Positions 18,095-26,836 are shown, counted from the first letter of the stretch. The stretch: DNA of 39,961 nucleotides from Selenomonas sp. oral taxon 892 str. F0426 (GCF_000468035.1 NZ_KI260542.1:1-39961); one strand, 5' to 3'. The notes: a model not told the origin generated them from the letters alone. Numbers and translations are program-made.

Positions 18095-18586
18095 TTAGTC
18101 CTTCGCCCACACCTCAGCCATGAGATCCTCGTATACAGCCTCGAGCTGCTGCACAAGAATCGGCAGGAGCGTCTGAATCATGCGGCTGTCAAACGTCTCA
18201 TCGACAAACGGAACGCAGATATCGAGATAGATATTGCCATCCTCACGGAGATAGTACTTGAAGATCTTGTACTCAGCATTGAGTGTATTGAGGTAGCTCT
18301 TGATCCGCTCGACATTCTTCGCATTGATCCCCGTCGCAACCTGCGTACGGATGATCGTGAAGATACTGTCGTCGATGAAGATCGCCATCGGCATGATCTG
18401 CCCCTTCGCCTCGATGCGCGAACGGAAGATTGTCGTGTGGAATTCATCGGCAAGCGCCTGCGAATCAAAGAAGTTGATGTCGTTCTCTTTGAGAAACGCC
18501 TGGAACTTTTCCGCCTTCGAAAGGCCCTCAGGAGCAGTTGTCTCCGCAGCCTCTGTCTGTACGTCTTTCTCTTCGTTCTTCGCCAT
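18095..18586 (-). CDS. Unknown 163-residue cytoplasmic protein
   Basis: I do not recognise this with confidence. The acidic, threonine/alanine-rich N-terminus (about 1-25) is probably disordered. The rest alternates strands and helices: a helix, strands around GQIMPMAIFIDDS and TIIRTQV, a helix NVERIKSYLNTLN, then YKIFKYYLREDGNIYLDICVPF-type paired strands and a long C-terminal helix. This pattern is reminiscent of YbjN or type III-chaperone-like folds, which is only an impression. The start has GGAGGA upstream. It is a single-gene unit with its own promoter and terminator, apparently cytoplasmic. Confidence 0.8.
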   Translation of the reverse strand: MAKNEEKDVQTEAAETTAPEGLSKAEKFQAFLKENDINFFDSQALADEFHTTIFRSRIEAKGQIMPMAIFIDDSIFTIIRTQVATGINAKNVERIKSYLNTLNAEYKIFKYYLREDGNIYLDICVPFVDETFDSRMIQTLLPILVQQLEAVYEDLMAEVWAKD

Positions 18587-18642
18587 GTGTATAGTTCCTC
18601 CCTTGTTGTGTGAGAACGGGAACCCCCGCCTAATCTTTGACT

Positions 18643-18670
18643 ATTGTATCATATATAATTTTTTTTGCAA
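18643..18670 (-). promoter_or_regulatory. Promoter of the 163-residue protein gene
   Basis: TTGCAA (18665-18670), 16 bases, TACAAT (18643-18648) on the minus strand. The -35 begins one base after the T-run of the cstA terminator. Confidence 0.55.
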
Positions 18671-18671
18671 G

Positions 18672-18698
18672 AAAAACCGCCGTACAGTCGTACGGCGG
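18672..18698 (-). terminator. Terminator after cstA
   Basis: A perfect 9-bp GC-rich stem (18677-18685 with 18690-18698), 4-base loop and T5 on the minus strand. Confidence 0.9.
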
Positions 18699-18716
18699 CT
18701 CAAAGTCATCATTTGC

Positions 18717-20153
18717 TTAAAGCGTTCTCTTGCGCAGGATGAATGCGCGGACAAAGAGTCCCGTGAAGAGGATCGCGAAACCGATGCCCGCCGGATAGGT
18801 AATATCGGTCGACATGCCAAATCCCTCCGGAGCCTGCAGGAGGTAGGTCGTCGTGACCGCCGACATAAATATCGCCGGCAAGAGTGCCAGTACATAGGCA
18901 TAGGAGCCTGGCTTATGGAGGTAGAGATATGCCGCCCCCATCCAGAGTGTAATCATCGCGAGCGTCTGGTTCGCCCACGAGAAGTAACGCCAGATGATGG
19001 AGAAATCCATCTGTGAGAGAATGAGGCCGATGCCGAGCATCGGGATGGCTATGATAAGGCGCTTCGGTGCCTCCTTCTGCGGGATATTAAGCCAGTCCGC
19101 AAGTGTCAGACGTGCCGAGCGGAATGCCGTGTCGCCGGAGGTAATCGGGCAGGCGATAACACCGAGCATGGCGAGGATAGCACCGATGCTGACGCCGCCG
19201 ATGCCAATGGCGCCCATGAAGCCGTTGCAGATCTCATAGACGACACCGCCGGGACCCGCCTCCTTGAGCGCCGCACCGAGTCCTGCCGTACCATCGTAGA
19301 ACGTCGCACCGGCAGCAGCCCAGCAGAGTGCGATAATACCCTCGGAGACCATTGCACCGTAGAATACGGGGCGTCCCATGCGCTCATCCTTGAGGCAGCG
19401 CGACATGATCGGCGACTGAGTCGCGTGGAATCCGGAGATCGCACCGCAGGCGACCGTGATGAAGAGCAGCGGCCAGATGGGCAGCTGTTTCGGATGCAGA
19501 TTCTCGAGCGTCATCTCCGGCATCACGTGTCCGCCGACACCAAAGAGCATGCCGCCCATAATGCCGAGTGCCATAACGATGAGACAGATGCCGAAGAGCG
19601 GATAGAACCGCGCGATGATCTTGTCGATCGGCAGAAGCGTTGCCATCGTGTAGTAGATGAAGATCACGCCGAGCCACATGAGTACTTCCTGCCCCGTAAG
19701 CTTTGCAAGCAGCATCGCGGGTCCCGTCATGAAGACAACGCCGACGAGGACGAGCAGGACAATCGAGAAGATACGCATGATCTGGAGCATGATATGCCCG
19801 AGATTCTTGCCGACGATCTCCGAGAGGCTCTTGCCGTCCTCACGGAACGAGATCATGCCCGAGAGATAGTCGTGCACACCGCCCGCAAAGATCGTACCGA
19901 AAACAATCCAGAGATAAACGCTCGGCCCCCAGAGCGCACCCGCAAGTGCGCCAAAGATCGGCCCGAGGCCTGCGATGTTGAGCAGCTGGATGAGGAACAC
20001 CTTCCACGTCGGCAGGGGGATGTAGTCCACTCCATCCTCCAGCCGAATCGCGGGAGCCGTCTCCCCCGTACGGCCAAACGCTCGGTCTACAATTGCCCCA
20101 TACACAATGTAGCCCACGATGAGCGTTGCAAGCGCACCAAGAAATGTAACCAT
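18717..20153 (-). CDS. cstA: CstA-family peptide/pyruvate transporter
   Basis: A polytopic inner-membrane protein of the carbon-starvation CstA family; studied members import peptides or pyruvate. The 478-residue product is the short form found in anaerobes (the E. coli protein is about 700). More than ten hydrophobic segments are visible. Conserved features include LLNIAGLGPIFGALAGALWG near 58-77, the GGVHDYLSGM segment near 91-100 and SGFHATQSP near 240. The Shine-Dalgarno is poor (AAGAAG), unusual for this window, and the leader is about 135 bases with three hairpins, so translation may be controlled. The promoter overlaps that of the divergent TauE-type gene. Confidence 0.92.
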   Translation of the reverse strand: MVTFLGALATLIVGYIVYGAIVDRAFGRTGETAPAIRLEDGVDYIPLPTWKVFLIQLLNIAGLGPIFGALAGALWGPSVYLWIVFGTIFAGGVHDYLSGMISFREDGKSLSEIVGKNLGHIMLQIMRIFSIVLLVLVGVVFMTGPAMLLAKLTGQEVLMWLGVIFIYYTMATLLPIDKIIARFYPLFGICLIVMALGIMGGMLFGVGGHVMPEMTLENLHPKQLPIWPLLFITVACGAISGFHATQSPIMSRCLKDERMGRPVFYGAMVSEGIIALCWAAAGATFYDGTAGLGAALKEAGPGGVVYEICNGFMGAIGIGGVSIGAILAMLGVIACPITSGDTAFRSARLTLADWLNIPQKEAPKRLIIAIPMLGIGLILSQMDFSIIWRYFSWANQTLAMITLWMGAAYLYLHKPGSYAYVLALLPAIFMSAVTTTYLLQAPEGFGMSTDITYPAGIGFAILFTGLFVRAFILRKRTL

Positions 20154-20179
20154 TCGTTGTCACTTCTTTCTTTAGTACA

Positions 20180-20292
20180 TATAATAATGTGCCGGACATG
20201 CCGGCGCCCCCGTTCCTGCCCTCCTTTCCAAGAAGGATGCAAAGAAGCTCTCCTAAATAAGTTCCCACAAATAACAAATGTGCTTCTTCGCG
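20180..20292 (-). promoter_or_regulatory. Structured leader of cstA
   Basis: The predicted transcript starts near 20289. A 10-bp stem with one G-U pairs 20282-20291 with 20239-20248, a short TCCTT/AAGGA hairpin follows, then a GC-rich GCCGG hairpin (20192-20206). The leader precedes a weak ribosome site. No known riboswitch class is recognised. Confidence 0.4.
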
Positions 20293-20295
20293 CTC

Positions 20296-20324
20296 ATCAT
20301 ATCACAAGTCTGCTCCCTTGTCTA
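20296..20324 (-). promoter_or_regulatory. Promoter of cstA
   Basis: TAGACA (20319-20324), 17 bases, TATGAT (20296-20301) with an extended -10 TG on the minus strand. Confidence 0.65.
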
Positions 20325-20345
20325 ATGGTTCCTATGTGTTATAAT
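20318..20345 (+). promoter_or_regulatory. Promoter of the TauE/SafE gene
   Basis: TTGTCT (20318-20323), 16 bases, TATAAT (20340-20345) with an extended TG. Its -35 box overlaps five bases of the divergent cstA -35 box. Confidence 0.6.
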
Positions 20346-20379
20346 GGGCAAATACATGATGGACTTTGGAGGTTTGCAT

Positions 20380-21177
20380 ATGGGACTCGATATTCTTCTT
20401 TTTCTTCTTCTCGGACTATTCGTCGGCACATTCGGAACGCTCGTCGGCATCGGCGGCGGTCTGATCTGCGTACCGATCTTCATCTTCTTCCTGTCCGACG
20501 GCGGTGTCTATCCGTATTTCCACACAGCTGCGCAAATTACGGGCACATCGCTCGTCATTGTACTTGCAAACGCCCTCTCTGGGACGCTCGCCTACATCCG
20601 TCAGCAGCGCGTCTACTTCCCCGCCGCTGTGCCCTTTGCGCTCGCGACGCTGCCGGGCGCATTTCTTGGATCGTACATCGTCGACGACTTCACGGGACCG
20701 ATGCTCTACGCATCCTATGGCACATTCCTTCTGGTGATGGCACTGCTCATGTATTGGAACGCCACACACAAGAATCATACGGATGTCCACACGCTCCCTG
20801 CAGGCTTCACATTCAACCGTTCACTCGGCATCGGCTCGAGCGCAGGCGTCGGCTTCATCTCGAGCATATTCGGCATTGGCGGCGGCGTCATCCATGTACC
20901 GCTCATGGTCTACCTGCTCGGCTTTCCCGTGCACATGGCGACAGCGACCTCGCATTTTGTCCTTGCCTGCTCGGCGGCGTTCGGTGTCGTCAGTCACGTC
21001 TGGCTCGGGCACGTCGTATGGACGCCCGCCATCTGTATCTCCATCGGTGCCGCCATCGGCGCCCAGATCGGCGCTTCCCTCTCGCAGAAGACGAAGTCCA
21101 AAGTCATCCTTGTCCTTCTCTCTCTCGCCATGTTCGCGCTTGGCGTTCGTCTCATCTGGATGAGCGGAATGCTATAA
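20380..21177 (+). CDS. TauE/SafE-family anion permease
   Basis: A membrane protein of about eight helices in the sulfite exporter TauE/SafE (YfcA) family, which moves sulfite, sulfonates, sulfoacetate or other organic anions. The 265-residue product shows the two-fold repeat typical of the family, with the glycine motifs GTLVGIGGG near the N-terminus and SSIFGIGGGVIHVP in the second half. The ATG at 20380 has GGAGG seven bases upstream; an earlier in-frame ATG at 20344 overlaps the -10 box and cannot be used. It is a single gene with its own promoter and terminator. Substrate unknown. Confidence 0.9.
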   Translation: MGLDILLFLLLGLFVGTFGTLVGIGGGLICVPIFIFFLSDGGVYPYFHTAAQITGTSLVIVLANALSGTLAYIRQQRVYFPAAVPFALATLPGAFLGSYIVDDFTGPMLYASYGTFLLVMALLMYWNATHKNHTDVHTLPAGFTFNRSLGIGSSAGVGFISSIFGIGGGVIHVPLMVYLLGFPVHMATATSHFVLACSAAFGVVSHVWLGHVVWTPAICISIGAAIGAQIGASLSQKTKSKVILVLLSLAMFALGVRLIWMSGML

Positions 21178-21193
21178 GACACAAACCAAACGT

Positions 21194-21230
21194 AAAAAGA
21201 ATCGCCCCATTATGAGGCGATTCTTTTTTG
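21194..21230. terminator. Bidirectional terminator between tauE-like gene and nrfA
   Basis: A perfect 9-bp stem (21198-21206 with 21216-21224) with A5 before and T6 after, closing two convergent units. Confidence 0.9.
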
Positions 21231-21247
21231 GTCTCGTCGTGCTCCGA

Positions 21248-22552
21248 TCAGAGCGGCTGGAAGCCGTGGCGTGCTCCCTCGGCGGACTCGATTGCCTGAT
21301 GTGCGAGATCAATCGAAAGCCCAAGGGTACGCATGATCTTGTCGGGGTTATGGAAGCCCATGCCGTTCTCGGCGGCAACCCAATCCCAGTACCACTGTGC
21401 TTCGCGAATCTTCGCGCGTGCATCCTCGAGTGCTGCATCGGGTACACCTGCATCCATCGCAGCCTTGACCGTGCGATGTGCGCGTGCGACCGTCTGGCCT
21501 GCGATGCGCTGGATCTTGAACGTATTGTCATGAATGGTCTTGACGCGTGCCACGAGGGTCTCCTCGCTCTCGTCATGACACTTCAGACAGGATTCCTTCG
21601 TCGTCTTCAAGGGACTCGTCATCCAGTGCGAGGTGTACTTCTTGCCGCCGTCACGCATATAGGGCATGTGGCAGTCCACGCAGGTAACACCGGCATCGGC
21701 ATGGACACTCGTCGCCCACGTCTCGAACTCCGGATGCTGCGCCTTGAGCATCATCGTCTTGGAGTCGGGGTGCATCCAGTCGCCCTTGAATCCGCCTGCC
21801 TGACCGGACTGGTAGTACTGATACTCGGACTCGGCATCCAGACCGTTCTCGTATGGATGTGCGACACGACCATCCTCGGCGGTGAAGTAGTACTCCGTAT
21901 GGCACTGCGAGCACACATAGGCACGCATATCATTGTGCGTGGCAGCGTTGACATCAACACCACGTCTTGCCATCGACTCGATAAAGCCCTGCTGATAGAC
22001 GCGCAGCTCCATCGTCTCGGGATCGTGGCAGGTCGAGCAGCCGAACCACTCATCCATCGTGATGGGAGCCGCAACTTCATCAAACGGCTTCGATGCATAC
22101 GCCCATCCACCTTCTTTGAAGTACACATCATAAACATACGAACCCTTGCACTGTAGACAACTCCCCTTCTGTCCCGGAAGCCTCTTCGTATGCAGGAGAT
22201 CCGCCCCCGCATACGTATGCCCGCGGTCATCGTCATACTGGATGGCGAACTTATAGCCCTTGAAGTTTTCCAGCATCTCGGGCTGGTGCTCCAGATGACT
22301 GTTGCCCTCCATGCTGCCGCCGTAGCCCGTGGGCGACGGAGATTCTTCATTGTTTTTCATGAATGAGTTGTACTGGAGCGGATAGGCGTCCTTGTACGCC
22401 TCTTTGCCGATCTTGGCAGCGGTGTCGCCCTGGATCTGCACGCGTTTGATGCTGTCATCGTTCGGGTGTGCACCGATGCGAACGGCGACGAATCCAAAGA
22501 ACAGGGCACAGACGCCGGCAACACCCGCGATGATTTTCTTTCTGTTACTCAA
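21248..22552 (-). CDS. nrfA: Cytochrome c nitrite reductase catalytic subunit NrfA
   Basis: This periplasmic pentahaem enzyme reduces nitrite to ammonium with six electrons. The 434-residue product has an N-terminal signal/anchor, the catalytic haem motif CLQCK (132-136) and four CxxCH motifs (172-176, 214-218, 291-295, 322-326). Catalytic Tyr221 in QCHTEYYF and His284 in SVHADAG are present. KAQHPE (Lys270, Gln272) matches the calcium-binding form of NrfA. The start is TTG with GGGGGGA upstream and overlaps nrfH by eight bases. It is last in the ccm-nrf operon. Its haem 1 normally needs a dedicated CxxCK lyase in E. coli (NrfEFG); here only one CcmF is present nearby. Confidence 0.97.
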   Translation of the reverse strand: MSNRKKIIAGVAGVCALFFGFVAVRIGAHPNDDSIKRVQIQGDTAAKIGKEAYKDAYPLQYNSFMKNNEESPSPTGYGGSMEGNSHLEHQPEMLENFKGYKFAIQYDDDRGHTYAGADLLHTKRLPGQKGSCLQCKGSYVYDVYFKEGGWAYASKPFDEVAAPITMDEWFGCSTCHDPETMELRVYQQGFIESMARRGVDVNAATHNDMRAYVCSQCHTEYYFTAEDGRVAHPYENGLDAESEYQYYQSGQAGGFKGDWMHPDSKTMMLKAQHPEFETWATSVHADAGVTCVDCHMPYMRDGGKKYTSHWMTSPLKTTKESCLKCHDESEETLVARVKTIHDNTFKIQRIAGQTVARAHRTVKAAMDAGVPDAALEDARAKIREAQWYWDWVAAENGMGFHNPDKIMRTLGLSIDLAHQAIESAEGARHGFQPL

Positions 22553-23027
22553 CTCTTATCCCCCCTTCTAAAGGATTGGAACCATGCGGCATACCACTGT
22601 GACACTTCGTACAGTTTGCATTTCCGTCCTTGCCCCTGTCCAGACATACCGCTCCCATGGTCGATGTATGGCAGCGCAGACAGTTGGCATTCACGATATC
22701 CCGTCCGTGATCGGAGATCTTGATGTGTACAGGATAGTCGTTCAGTACCTGATGGAGCGTGTCATGCATGCCTGTCTTGCCCTTTTCAAAATAGTAAACG
22801 GCAATATTGTCGTGCGGCAGATGGCACTCCACGCAGGCGATATCCGCATGTGTGGACATGGCGTGAGTCTTTGCCTCGTGCTGCATGGCATGGCACATGC
22901 CGCAGAACTTCGGCGATGCCGATGCCTTGTCCATAAGCATACCGCCGCCGACGGCGAACAGTCCCACGAGAAACGCACCGATGATACAGCGCAGCGTATG
23001 CTCCTTTGCATACTGCTTCAAATTCAT
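22545..23027 (-). CDS. nrfH: Tetrahaem quinol dehydrogenase NrfH
   Basis: The membrane-anchored NapC/NirT-family cytochrome that oxidises menaquinol and feeds NrfA. The 160-residue product has one N-terminal transmembrane helix (about 13-31) and four CxxCH motifs at 42-46, 65-69, 116-120 and 139-143. The first haem motif is CGMCHAM, the CxxCHxM form in which a methionine ligates haem 1 in the Desulfovibrio enzyme. The start has GGAGGAAGGA upstream. It overlaps nrfA, which implies coupled production of the NrfHA complex. Confidence 0.96.
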   Translation of the reverse strand: MNLKQYAKEHTLRCIIGAFLVGLFAVGGGMLMDKASASPKFCGMCHAMQHEAKTHAMSTHADIACVECHLPHDNIAVYYFEKGKTGMHDTLHQVLNDYPVHIKISDHGRDIVNANCLRCHTSTMGAVCLDRGKDGNANCTKCHSGMPHGSNPLEGGIRVE

Positions 23028-23060
23028 GTGTCCTTCCTCCCTTCTATGATTTCTGCAAAC

Positions 23061-25184
23061 CTAGACTTCCGATCCACCTCCTTTGCCCCGATTTGCCGCC
23101 TGTGCTGCTGCCAGAAGGCCACCGACAGTCACGAGAACACAGGCAAGCCAGAGGATGGAGATGCCGGGCTTTGTACTGACCGAGGCGGGAACAGGAAGTG
23201 CCGCCTCCTCTGCCTCGGAGGGCAGAATCTCTATCCTGATGTCACGTTCATCCGCCGATACCCCCGTGAGACGAATGCGGAACTTGCCGTTCATCACCTC
23301 GATCGGCTGGGATGTCCCGCCCGTCTCCGTCGCAAGGATCGTGGGGGCTGCATCGTCGACCTCCTCGCCGTCCGTCAGCGCAATCTGCGCCGTGACGAGG
23401 GTCTTGCCGCCGCCCTGCGGCTCAAATGCGATGGATTCGTAGCGGTAAGCATAGTCGTTGATCCCCATAACGGTCTTGCCGCGATGAAGGATCAGCTCGT
23501 CACGCTCCGCCGAAGTCGGCGACGGTGCGATATAGAGATCGCCCGCAAGGCTTCTTGCAATCGCCGGCTCACGTGCCGCATCCTCACCGTTTGCGCGCAG
23601 CTTCGTCACCGCCTCTGTGACCGTGCCGTCCACCTCGTAACGATAGGACTTCTCCCTGCCGTTTTCGGCAAATGTCTGCCCTCGATAGATGACCGTATGC
23701 CCGTAGATCTCCTGCGGCTCGTCAGGTATGAGCGTCACGGTCGTCGTCTGACTGCCCGTCCCTGAGAGGATGAAGGCAAGGAGCGCAAGTCCAGCACCGG
23801 CATGAGCGATCATGCCGCCCAGCCCGAGCCTGTGAAGGCGGAATGCCTCAATGGCGGCGAGGGCGGCAAGTACGGCGAACGTGGAGAGCAAAATCGACGG
23901 AATATCCGTTGCTCCGACCAGTCCCGCCAGAACACCGCCAACCACGGAGATCACGAAGATCCACAGCGGCCGTGCGACACGCCCGCCGCCAGGGGGCAGA
24001 AGCACACCGAGTGCCATAAGGAGTGCAAACGGAACCGCAATGGGCAGCGATGTACGCACATAGTAGCTCGTATCAACTGCCGCACTCTCCCCAAGCAGCC
24101 CAGAGATGAGCGGCATGGACATACCGAAAAACACGATAACGACGATGAATACGAGGAGAAGCATCCCCAGCAGAACGAGGAATACACGACTGCGGTGCTG
24201 CTCGTAAAGCGCCCCCTTCGGCAGTCGCTCAATCCGTGCGATGAGTACACAAAGTCCCGCAAGGAGTACCAGTGCATTTGCGAGAGCAATGTAGAAGCCG
24301 ATGTCCGAACCCGCGAATGAGTGCACGGAGAAATCACCGAGAATGCCGCTGCGCGTCAGAAACGTCCCGTAGAGGACAAACGCGTAGGAGAAGATGGCTG
24401 CGAGATGTACGAGATAGTACGCAGCGCGCCGTTCGCGCGCAACGGAGATTAGATGAAGCAGGACGCAGGCGAGCAGCCACGGCACAAGCGAGGAGTTCTC
24501 CACGGGATCCCAGCCCCAGTAGCCGCCCCACCCGAGCACCTTATACGCCCAGTAACCTCCGATGAAGATGCCGGCACCGAGGAACGCCCATGCAATGAGC
24601 GTCCAGCGGCACATCGGAGCGAGGAAGCCTCCGTCCATCGGTGCCTTTATCATGCTCTCAAGCGCATAGGCAAAGGGCACGGCGAGCAGTGCATAGCCGA
24701 CGAAGATGATCGGCGGATGCACCGCCATCCACGGATCCTGCAGCAGCGGATTCATTCCATGCCCGTCAAGCACAATCGTCTCAGCGGGAACAAACGGACT
24801 TTTGATGAGTACGAGGACGGCGAGGATCGCGGTGAGCATCTGATAGATGCCGCGTCCCGCTGGCGTCATGCGGCCCTTCTGTGCCAATATCATGCCGACG
24901 ACGGCATGAATCACGAGCCAGAGCAGGAATGAGCCCTGCTGCCCCGCCCAGAATGCCGAGATTTTATAGAGGAGAGGCAGGTCTATGGACGAGTAGCTGA
25001 CAACGTAACTATAGCTGAAATCATCCGCGAGGATAACGGCAAAGAGCGCTGCCGCTGCACCGACCGACATAAGACCTGTGAAATACGCACAGATTTTGCT
25101 TTGACTATATTTCCCCTGCATGTCCAAAAGCATTGCAGCGAGAGCAAAGAGCAGTACACCCCCTACGAGTACCGTTCCGATCAT
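23061..25184 (-). CDS. ccmF: Cytochrome c haem lyase subunit CcmF
   Basis: A large polytopic membrane protein that attaches haem from holo-CcmE to apocytochromes. The 707-residue product has many transmembrane helices, the tryptophan-rich signature WGGYWGWDPVENSSLVPW near residues 216-233, a large extracytoplasmic segment near 500-660 and a final transmembrane helix near the C-terminus. The ATG at 25184 overlaps the ccmE stop (ATGA) and has AAAGG upstream. It is the only lyase in the operon, so it may serve both CxxCH and the CxxCK motif of NrfA, unlike the separate NrfE of enterobacteria. Confidence 0.94.
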   Translation of the reverse strand: MIGTVLVGGVLLFALAAMLLDMQGKYSQSKICAYFTGLMSVGAAAALFAVILADDFSYSYVVSYSSIDLPLLYKISAFWAGQQGSFLLWLVIHAVVGMILAQKGRMTPAGRGIYQMLTAILAVLVLIKSPFVPAETIVLDGHGMNPLLQDPWMAVHPPIIFVGYALLAVPFAYALESMIKAPMDGGFLAPMCRWTLIAWAFLGAGIFIGGYWAYKVLGWGGYWGWDPVENSSLVPWLLACVLLHLISVARERRAAYYLVHLAAIFSYAFVLYGTFLTRSGILGDFSVHSFAGSDIGFYIALANALVLLAGLCVLIARIERLPKGALYEQHRSRVFLVLLGMLLLVFIVVIVFFGMSMPLISGLLGESAAVDTSYYVRTSLPIAVPFALLMALGVLLPPGGGRVARPLWIFVISVVGGVLAGLVGATDIPSILLSTFAVLAALAAIEAFRLHRLGLGGMIAHAGAGLALLAFILSGTGSQTTTVTLIPDEPQEIYGHTVIYRGQTFAENGREKSYRYEVDGTVTEAVTKLRANGEDAAREPAIARSLAGDLYIAPSPTSAERDELILHRGKTVMGINDYAYRYESIAFEPQGGGKTLVTAQIALTDGEEVDDAAPTILATETGGTSQPIEVMNGKFRIRLTGVSADERDIRIEILPSEAEEAALPVPASVSTKPGISILWLACVLVTVGGLLAAAQAANRGKGGGSEV

Positions 25185-25555
25185 ACCTGAACCTTTCCTT
25201 GTTCCGCTTCGTATTTCGACGGACATTTGATGAGCAGCTTGTCCGCAACGAAGGCATCCCCTGTATATTTCCCAATCGCAACAATGTGATACGCCTCATC
25301 AAACGTATCCGGCTTAATCCCCTTATAGCGCACGAGCATCTTCTCCCCCGTCTCCTCGTCTGCGATGGAGAAGACAAACATCTCGTTCTCCATGTGCGGC
25401 TCGACGGTATCATCGGGAAGTCCTCTGACCTGCACATTCCGCTGGGATGTACGCGCCTCTGCAATGCCGACGTAGGGCGTCACCGAGTCCGCAAAGAAGT
25501 ACCCTGCATATCCGATAAATCCAAGAATCAGTACTACAAAGAAATATTTACGCAT
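25181..25555 (-). CDS. ccmE: Haem chaperone CcmE, CxxxY type
   Basis: A membrane-anchored periplasmic chaperone that carries haem covalently to CcmF. The 124-residue product has one N-terminal transmembrane helix (about 4-22) and an OB-fold-like beta domain (PDTFDEAYHIVAIGKY in the middle). The haem-binding motif is IKCPSKYE: Cys111 and Tyr115 form CxxxY where most CcmE proteins have HxxxY. C-type CcmE proteins are known from Desulfovibrio and archaea. It overlaps ccmC by eight bases and ccmF by four. The family assignment is strong from context and motif. Confidence 0.92.
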   Translation of the reverse strand: MRKYFFVVLILGFIGYAGYFFADSVTPYVGIAEARTSQRNVQVRGLPDDTVEPHMENEMFVFSIADEETGEKMLVRYKGIKPDTFDEAYHIVAIGKYTGDAFVADKLLIKCPSKYEAEQGKVQV

Positions 25556-26165
25556 GACGATCCCCCCGTTTCATCAGCCAAACATACATGAGTGTCAGAT
25601 CGAGCAGCGACAGCATGAGCGTTCCGAGCATTACCGCATCCATATCGAGCCGCCCCGCGCCGTTGAGCACAGGCGACGGATGGAGTGAGAAGAACATCCG
25701 CGGCAGGATAAAGACGAGGAACGGAACTGCAATAAAGGAAAAGAGTGCATAGACTGCCGACGAGGAAGCGCGTGCCCGCTCATCCCGCATCGTCATACGG
25801 AGTGTGACGTATGCCCCATAGATGAGAAGCAGAACGAAGATCGTCGTCTGCCGCGGATCCCAGTTCCAGTAGGCGCCCCATGTGAGCTTCGAAAAGATCG
25901 CCCCACTCCCCGTTGCGAGGAGGGTGAAAAGCAATCCGAGGAACGCGGATCGTGCACTTTTTGCATCATAGTGAAGGTCTCGCGTTTTCAGATAGCGTGC
26001 ACCCCAATAGGCGGCACAGAAGAACGCAATGACCGAAACCCACGCACATGGGATGTGGAAGAATGCAATACGAACATAGTCACCCAAGCCCTGCGCGGGC
26101 GGAACCAAGAAAAAGACAGCATACAGAACCGCCAGTGTCAAAACACCGATCACGCCTGCAAGCAT
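25548..26165 (-). CDS. ccmC: Haem exporter/handler CcmC
   Basis: A six-helix membrane protein that presents haem to CcmE. The 205-residue product shows the tryptophan-rich signature WGAYWNWDPRQT near residues 97-108, with flanking histidines in FFHIP near 35-39 and SLHPSP near 160. The start has GGAGG six bases upstream. It lies 14 bases after ccmB and overlaps ccmE. No ccmD gene of 40-70 codons fits between ccmC and ccmE since they overlap. Confidence 0.94.
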   Translation of the reverse strand: MLAGVIGVLTLAVLYAVFFLVPPAQGLGDYVRIAFFHIPCAWVSVIAFFCAAYWGARYLKTRDLHYDAKSARSAFLGLLFTLLATGSGAIFSKLTWGAYWNWDPRQTTIFVLLLIYGAYVTLRMTMRDERARASSSAVYALFSFIAVPFLVFILPRMFFSLHPSPVLNGAGRLDMDAVMLGTLMLSLLDLTLMYVWLMKRGDRHA

Positions 26166-26179
26166 CCCAAACCTCCAAC

Positions 26180-26836
26180 CTAACTCTCGATCCAGAGAGA
26201 ATCAAACAACATCGACGCACCCACGGTGAGCGCCATATCATAGATCAGCATGCCGCCGAGGAGCGACGGCTCTCCCTCCCCCGCTGTCAGCGCAATCGCG
26301 GGCAGGAGGATCGGCAGCATGGATGGGAGCAGCAGCACGGGGACAAGTCCCCCGCGTACGCTTGCCCCAGCGGCAACCGCCGCGAGCAGTGTATCCGCCG
26401 CCGCCATGCCCCAAAGTCCCAAAACGAGCGCCGTGAGGAACACGACATCAAGGACGAATGGTGCATTCATCAGAATGAGGATAAGCGGCAGAACAATCGC
26501 GGCGAGAATCAGCAGTGTGACGAAGTGTGCCGCCATCTTTCCAAAGAGCACTGCCTGTGCCGGAACATAGATCCGCAGGAAGAGCAGCGTGCCCGCCGCA
26601 GCCTCCTCCGCAAAGAGCCGTTCCCCCTGCAGCGTTGCCGCAAAGAAGACAACAACCCAGAGAAGCGCCGCTGTCAGCCGTGCATCGGACATCCCGCCTG
26701 CGAGCGACATACTCAGGAAGGCGATCACAGTCAGCGCAAACATCCCCATCGTCACATATCCAGCACGATGACGGACGCCGTCGAGGAGTTCCTTGTAGGC
26801 AACTCTGCGCGCCGCTTCAAAGTTCGACACACGCAT
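26180..26836 (-). CDS. ccmB: ABC transporter membrane subunit CcmB
   Basis: The integral membrane subunit of the CcmAB transporter that drives release of holo-CcmE. The 218-residue product has about six hydrophobic helices and the family start FEAARRVAYKEL. The ATG at 26836 has GGGAGG upstream and lies inside the end of ccmA (20-base overlap); an in-frame start at 26905 would be arginine-rich and lacks support. It is second in the operon. Confidence 0.92.
   Translation of the reverse strand: MRVSNFEAARRVAYKELLDGVRHRAGYVTMGMFALTVIAFLSMSLAGGMSDARLTAALLWVVVFFAATLQGERLFAEEAAAGTLLFLRIYVPAQAVLFGKMAAHFVTLLILAAIVLPLILILMNAPFVLDVVFLTALVLGLWGMAAADTLLAAVAAGASVRGGLVPVLLLPSMLPILLPAIALTAGEGEPSLLGGMLIYDMALTVGASMLFDSLWIES

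Noticed and set aside
19425-21215. A 596-codon plus-strand frame across cstA and the TauE-type gene
   Set aside because: It runs antisense to cstA and then out of frame through the TauE gene and its promoter; composition is Arg/His-rich and no family motif is seen.
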